Assembly: GCA_035250505.1 (NCBI GenBank)
Contig: DATFFC010000124.1
Coordinates: 1 to 37,020, forward strand
Length of the DNA: 37,020 bases
Reading direction: 5' to 3'
DNA from: DASSBQ01 sp035250505
GTDB lineage: Bacteria > Nitrospirota > Nitrospiria > Nitrospirales > Nitrospiraceae
Position numbers and translations under genes: made by a program. Positions 34,025 to 37,020 of the stretch are shown one piece after another (within the stretch, counting starts at the first letter, position 1; every line of letters begins with the position of its first letter). A model generated the notes under the pieces. It searched no databases. It worked only from the letters and a program-made list of their open reading frames with translations, and had not been told where the DNA came from.

Positions 34025-35587
34025 GTGCCGGCCATGTCTTCGACCAGCCAGCCCGTCAGCGAGTTGCAGCCGGCCATTCTCGTCGTAGACGACGACGCTG
34101 ATATTGCGCTCGCTCTCCATGACCTTCTCCGGCACGCAGGGTACCGGGTGGAGACCGCCGGCACCGGCGCCGAGGCCTTGAGAAAAGCGAAAGCGGAATC
34201 CTTTGCGGCGGTCCTGCTCGATTTGATGTTGCCCGATATGGACGGCATGTCGGTTCTGACCTTGCTCAGAGAAATCGATCCAACGCTTCCTATCATCATG
34301 CTCACCGCCTTCGTGGAAGTCGCGAAGAAATTCGGATCATTGACGGAAGGCGCCTTCGGGTACGTGACCAAACCCTATGAAGCGGAGGAACTGAAGGCTC
34401 TCGTCAAACGGGCAGTGGGAACGAAACACCTTTCGACGGAGGCAGCCGCGGTGAAGCAGGCATTGACCGCCAGCGAACAGCGGTTTCGTGAAGTCGTGGA
34501 AACGGCGCCCGACGCCATCATTCTATCCGACGGGGACGGAGTAATCCTGTCGTGGAACAACGCGGCGGAGCGACTCTTTGGATACACGACGGAGGAAGTG
34601 GTGGGGCGCCATCTCATGAAACTGATGCCCGAGCGCTATCACGCCGCGCATCAACAGGCCCTGGCACGGCTGCGGGAGACCGGCGAGTTTCGACTGCGTG
34701 GCAAGATCGTGACGATGCACGGGTTGCATAAGGATGGGAGGGAATTTCCGATCGAGATGTCCCTCAGCAGCTGGGTGTCCGAGGGCCGGCGGTTTCATTG
34801 CGGCATCGTGCGCGACGTGACGGCTTGGAAGGACGCGGAAGCCCGGTTGCTCCACCAGCAGATCGAGCAGCAGGTCTTGCTCGATCTGATTCCTGCGATG
34901 GTGTGGTACAAAGATCCCCACAATCGTATCCTGCGGGTCAACCGCCGCGCCGCCGAATCGATCAATCGCACCGTCGCCGAACTCGAGGGCCGACCGACCG
35001 CGGAGTTTTATCCGGAGGAAGCGGAGAAGTACCACCGGGACGATCTGGAGGTGATCGCATCCCGGCAACCCAAACTCGGCATCATTGAACTCTATCGCAT
35101 CGGCTCCGGTGAGAAGCGTTGGGTCCAGACGGACAAGGTGCCGTACTGCGATCCGCAGGGAAATGTGCTCGGCGTGCTGGTCTTTGCTCAGGACATTACC
35201 GAACGGAAACAGGCCGAGGAAACGCTGCGCGAAACCGAGGAGCGGTTGCGCGTCATGGTGGAATCCGCGTTACACGGCATGGTCATGGTGGACGGAGCCG
35301 GCGCGATTCTGCTCGTCAATCGCGAGTTCGCCAGGCAATTCGGCTACGATCGATACGAGTTATTGGGACAATCGATCGACCGCCTGACTCCCGAGCGATT
35401 TCGTTCCCGAGCGCCGCATGCCTCCTCACCATGGGTCTCACGCCCCGGCATAGACCCGGCCGGCGCCAGCCATACCGTCGTCGGTTTACAGAAGGATGGT
35501 TCGGAGTTCACGCTCACCATCAGGCTTACATCCCAGACGACGAAAGACGGCGCCTACGTCATCACCTCGGTCAGCGACATTCCTTAA
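34025..35587 (+). CDS. Receiver-PAS-PAS-PAS protein without output domain
   Basis: A 520-residue signalling protein. The receiver (about 15-130) has the acid residues VVDDDAD, acceptor D66 (LLDLMLPD), T94 and K116 (YVTKPYE). A linker helix leads to PAS 1 (about 150-275; SEQRFREVVETAPDAIIL), PAS 2 (about 285-395; LLDLIPAMVWYKD, with PAC end VFAQDITERKQAEE) and PAS 3 (about 405-515). The protein then stops after VSDIP with no kinase, GGDEF, HTH or other effector. The start is GTG 34025, with GGGAGG 7 bases upstream. The phosphorylation signal could be read by protein contact. There is no frameshift or kinase remnant directly downstream. Confidence 0.88.
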   Translation: MPAMSSTSQPVSELQPAILVVDDDADIALALHDLLRHAGYRVETAGTGAEALRKAKAESFAAVLLDLMLPDMDGMSVLTLLREIDPTLPIIMLTAFVEVAKKFGSLTEGAFGYVTKPYEAEELKALVKRAVGTKHLSTEAAAVKQALTASEQRFREVVETAPDAIILSDGDGVILSWNNAAERLFGYTTEEVVGRHLMKLMPERYHAAHQQALARLRETGEFRLRGKIVTMHGLHKDGREFPIEMSLSSWVSEGRRFHCGIVRDVTAWKDAEARLLHQQIEQQVLLDLIPAMVWYKDPHNRILRVNRRAAESINRTVAELEGRPTAEFYPEEAEKYHRDDLEVIASRQPKLGIIELYRIGSGEKRWVQTDKVPYCDPQGNVLGVLVFAQDITERKQAEETLRETEERLRVMVESALHGMVMVDGAGAILLVNREFARQFGYDRYELLGQSIDRLTPERFRSRAPHASSPWVSRPGIDPAGASHTVVGLQKDGSEFTLTIRLTSQTTKDGAYVITSVSDIP

Positions 35588-35612
35588 AAATCCCCCCGTT
35601 CTTCATCGACCT

Positions 35613-36068
35613 ATGACTCTTCGCGCCGCGCTGGTTTTCATCCTTCTCGGATTCGTCGGTCTGCTCGTGGCAATGGGCTTGCGCAGTTTTGTCGAATGGC
35701 TGAAGCGGACTTATCCTCGAAGGTTTCGGACGATTCTGGCGGCTCTGGCGGTTCTCGGTACGGCGGCGGTCGTGTGGACCGTACTTGAGTTGATGGAACG
35801 GCCGACATTCCGGCCGCACGACCTCATCACGCTCCACGAACCGGTGGTGGCGAAAACGATCCCGATGGATCGCGACTCACGCGTGACCGCCTGCATCGTG
35901 GATAACTCCGAACATCTGGCGGTCGTCGCGATAGAGGGAGGCAGGCTTACGGCGCGTGTCGAAAGCAACAACCGGTCGGATTCGGTCTATTGCGCGATCG
36001 GGCTTGAGGTGCATGTCGAACTCGCATGGTTGCATCGCTACTCTCTGACACGGCGCTCCTCGTCTTGA
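35613..36068 (+). CDS. Hypothetical small membrane protein
   Basis: A 151-residue protein with two N-terminal transmembrane helices (about 4-24 and 40-60) joined by a basic loop (EWLKRTYPRRFRT). A soluble domain follows (about 70-151), rich in beta-strand patterns: SRVTACIVDNSEHLAVVAIEGG. The family is unknown. The ATG at 35613 has no clear ribosome site; it lies 25 bp after the PAS protein stop, so it may be coupled. Codon and base use resemble the neighbours. Its end is just before the 6S RNA promoter. Confidence 0.6.
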   Translation: MTLRAALVFILLGFVGLLVAMGLRSFVEWLKRTYPRRFRTILAALAVLGTAAVVWTVLELMERPTFRPHDLITLHEPVVAKTIPMDRDSRVTACIVDNSEHLAVVAIEGGRLTARVESNNRSDSVYCAIGLEVHVELAWLHRYSLTRRSSS

Positions 36069-36093
36069 CTCATCCCCTCAGGAGGTTTATGGT
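36065..36093 (+). promoter_or_regulatory. Probable sigma-70 promoter of 6S RNA
   Basis: TTGACT at 36065-36070 and TATGGT at 36088-36093 with 17 bp spacing. The predicted start is near 36099-36100, which matches the first base of the RNA's terminal stem. A sequence like aggaggtttatg here imitates a ribosome site but is part of the promoter. Confidence 0.6.
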
Positions 36094-36098
36094 ACAAG

Positions 36099-36256
36099 AG
36101 GTGGGGGGAGTGAAACGCCCCGAGGGAATATTGGATAAAAAGGGGGTCAAGCGCTTGGGATGGTGAGCAAGCCCGGCTTGACTGGGAAGCCTGAAGTCCC
36201 ACCGAGACCTCCGCCGTACCTACATCTCCTCGGTAGGTGCGTGCCTCCTCCCACCT
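36099..36256 (+). ncRNA. ssrS: 6S RNA (ssrS)
   Basis: About 158 nt. The ends pair as a 12-bp terminal stem: aggtggggggag (36099-36110) with ctcctcccacct (36245-36256), with one G-U pair. The middle contains tggtgagcaagcccggcttg followed by actgggaagcctgaagtccc, which resembles the ggtgagcatgctcgg...gagaagcctt block of E. coli 6S RNA. The whole folds as a long rod with a central bubble. 6S RNA binds the sigma-70 RNA polymerase holoenzyme and mimics an open promoter, lowering transcription in stationary phase. It is called from memory of the E. coli sequence and by hand-folding, so a covariance search should confirm it. Confidence 0.75.
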
Positions 36257-36274
36257 AAAACTCAAAGAGATTGG

Positions 36275-36413
36275 CTGGATTCCCGCTAATTAGGTTCTCG
36301 CCGGTTGTCCTCCGCTATCGTGTTCCATCGTTATTGTGAGCATCGGCATTCCGAAGGTTCCTTTGCGTCATTCCCGCAGTTCTTGCGTGATTCCTGCGAA
36401 AGCGGGAATCCAG
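36275..36413. repeat. Palindromic REP-like repeats upstream of GIY-YIG gene
   Basis: Three copies of a ggattcccgc-type unit: ctggattcccgc at 36275-36286, cgtcattcccgc at 36366-36377, and gtgattcctgcgaaagcggg plus aatccag at 36387-36413. The last forms a hairpin (attcctgc with gcgggaat). Another complete copy lies after the gene at 36725. Confidence 0.7.
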
Positions 36414-36420
36414 GTCCTTC

Positions 36421-36711
36421 ATGCCTAAACAGCCCGCCGTTTATATTCTGACCAGCCGACGAAACGGTACGTTGTATATCGGAGTCACGAGCGATCTAGG
36501 CAAGCGGATGTGGGAGCACGAGCAGGGTATCGTTGAAGGGTTTACTAAGAAGTATAGGATTCATCATCTCGTGTATTACGAAATGCATGAGGACATGATG
36601 TCGGCCATCACGCGGGAAAAACAACTGAAGAAGTGGAATCGTGCTTGGAAGCTGCGATTGATCGAGCAGCACAATAGGGATTGGCTGGACCTACGGAACG
36701 AGATCATGTGA
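36421..36711 (+). CDS. GIY-YIG endonuclease-domain protein
   Basis: A 96-residue stand-alone GIY-YIG domain. VYILTSRRNGTLYIGVTSDLGKRMWEHEQG has the YI...YIG motif and the conserved Arg (R29). FTKKYRIHHLVYYEMHED carries the H and Y residues, and AITREKQLKKWNR has the catalytic Glu and a basic helix typical of the UPF0213/YhbQ group. The length is normal. The ATG at 36421 begins right after a palindromic repeat, and another copy follows the stop. This flanking is common for this group and suggests a link between gene and repeat. Activity is not shown. Confidence 0.88.
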   Translation: MPKQPAVYILTSRRNGTLYIGVTSDLGKRMWEHEQGIVEGFTKKYRIHHLVYYEMHEDMMSAITREKQLKKWNRAWKLRLIEQHNRDWLDLRNEIM

Positions 36712-36724
36712 GTCGGGGATGATC

Positions 36725-36751
36725 TGGATTCCCGCCTACGCGGGAATGACG
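36725..36751. repeat. Palindromic REP-like repeat downstream of GIY-YIG gene
   Basis: tggattcccgcctacgcggg followed by aatgacg: a near-perfect hairpin (attcccgc with gcgggaat around cta). It is the full-length form of the units found upstream of the GIY-YIG gene. Confidence 0.7.
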
Positions 36752-36777
36752 TGCTAACGCAGACATGGTGATCCTGA

Positions 36778-37020
36778 ATGAGAACGGAGGAGTACCGGCC
36801 GCGCGCATCTGGATCTCTACGTCGTCATTTCCGCGAAAGCCGTTTGATCCAGATTGGTCTGGTCGCTCTTATCGTACTCCTCGGTCTGGCCGCCGAAAGG
36901 CCTGTATGTGCTGAAGTGACGGACCTCGTGGCCGGCCGGTGGTCGGGCGGGGCGGGGATGGGATTCCTGGGCGATACTCCGGACGGGATCGCGGAGTTGG
37001 CGATCAAGGGCCAGGCTGAT
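36778..37020 (+). CDS. Exported or membrane protein, N-terminal part (runs off window)
   Basis: An ATG at 36778 opens 81 codons to the window edge with no stop. The N-terminus is basic (RPRASGSLRRHFRESR). A hydrophobic helix follows (about 30-45: QIGLVALIVLLGLAAE) and then a probable signal cleavage or membrane anchor region. The mature start (VTDLVAGRWSGGAGMGFLGDTPDG) is Gly-rich and beta-like. GGTGA 7 bases upstream is a weak ribosome site. The family is unknown because most of it is outside the window. Confidence 0.6.
   Translation, partial: MRTEEYRPRASGSLRRHFRESRLIQIGLVALIVLLGLAAERPVCAEVTDLVAGRWSGGAGMGFLGDTPDGIAELAIKGQAD

Noticed and set aside
36089..36166. 25-codon frame with strong AGGAGG (MVQEVGGVKRPEG...)
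   Set aside because: It lies inside the 6S RNA and its promoter; the pairing of the RNA ends explains the sequence better.

Overview
The window is GC-rich, gene-dense chromosomal DNA from a diderm (Gram-negative-type) bacterium. It carries a lipoprotein maturation and sorting set (lnt, lolC/E, lolD), at least seven predicted lipoproteins, an OmpA-family protein and an outer-membrane beta-barrel. The mix of signalling genes, peroxiredoxin, dodecin, tandem lipoproteins and small palindromic elements fits Nitrospira/Nitrospirota. That assignment is an inference from style and gene content; no rRNA or marker phylogeny is available here.

Layout. (1) 1-1109: partial TraF/PorV-like outer-membrane protein, minus strand. 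(2) 1239-8523, all minus: a probable operon read as lnt, prfB, lysS, lolC/E, lolD and a membrane-anchored coiled-coil protein. prfB contains the classic programmed +1 frameshift at an in-frame TGA. Two spacers hold degenerate 7-bp or 8-bp repeats in inverted pairs. (3) 8747-19087: a CxxC-rich small protein, a DUF4403-type lipoprotein, a 2-Cys peroxiredoxin with an overlapping small gene, a coiled-coil OmpA lipoprotein, a DEAD-box RNA helicase, a VanZ/PilZ overlapping pair, two small lipoproteins and three tandem paralogous lipoproteins. (4) 19129-23704: a signalling block with a membrane hybrid kinase (kinase-receiver-kinase), a receiver protein lacking its phospho-acceptor Asp, and a LuxR-type regulator with a degenerate acid pocket. 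Remnants of a MOSC gene and an MNT nucleotidyltransferase gene lie between them. (5) 23909-26909: thioredoxin-like protein, a 216-bp MITE-like element, a secreted small protein, a DUF429-like protein, dodecin and a small membrane protein.

(6) 27220-33916 is the most striking region. A metacaspase-like C14 peptidase is followed after 6 bp by an 1882-residue protein. That protein has two alpha/beta-hydrolase domains with apparent catalytic triads, a middle domain of uncertain fold, a CHAT caspase-like domain and a TPR-like C-terminus. A 58-residue protein follows. The operon looks like a two-protease, two-lipase conflict or cell-death module, but the sequence gives no direct proof of function.

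(7) 34025-37020: a receiver-PAS-PAS-PAS protein without an output domain, a small membrane protein, a 6S RNA gene (recognised by its terminal stem, central-bubble sequence and promoter), a GIY-YIG endonuclease gene flanked by palindromic repeats, and the start of an exported protein cut by the window edge. I saw no tRNA, rRNA, CRISPR array or complete insertion sequence.
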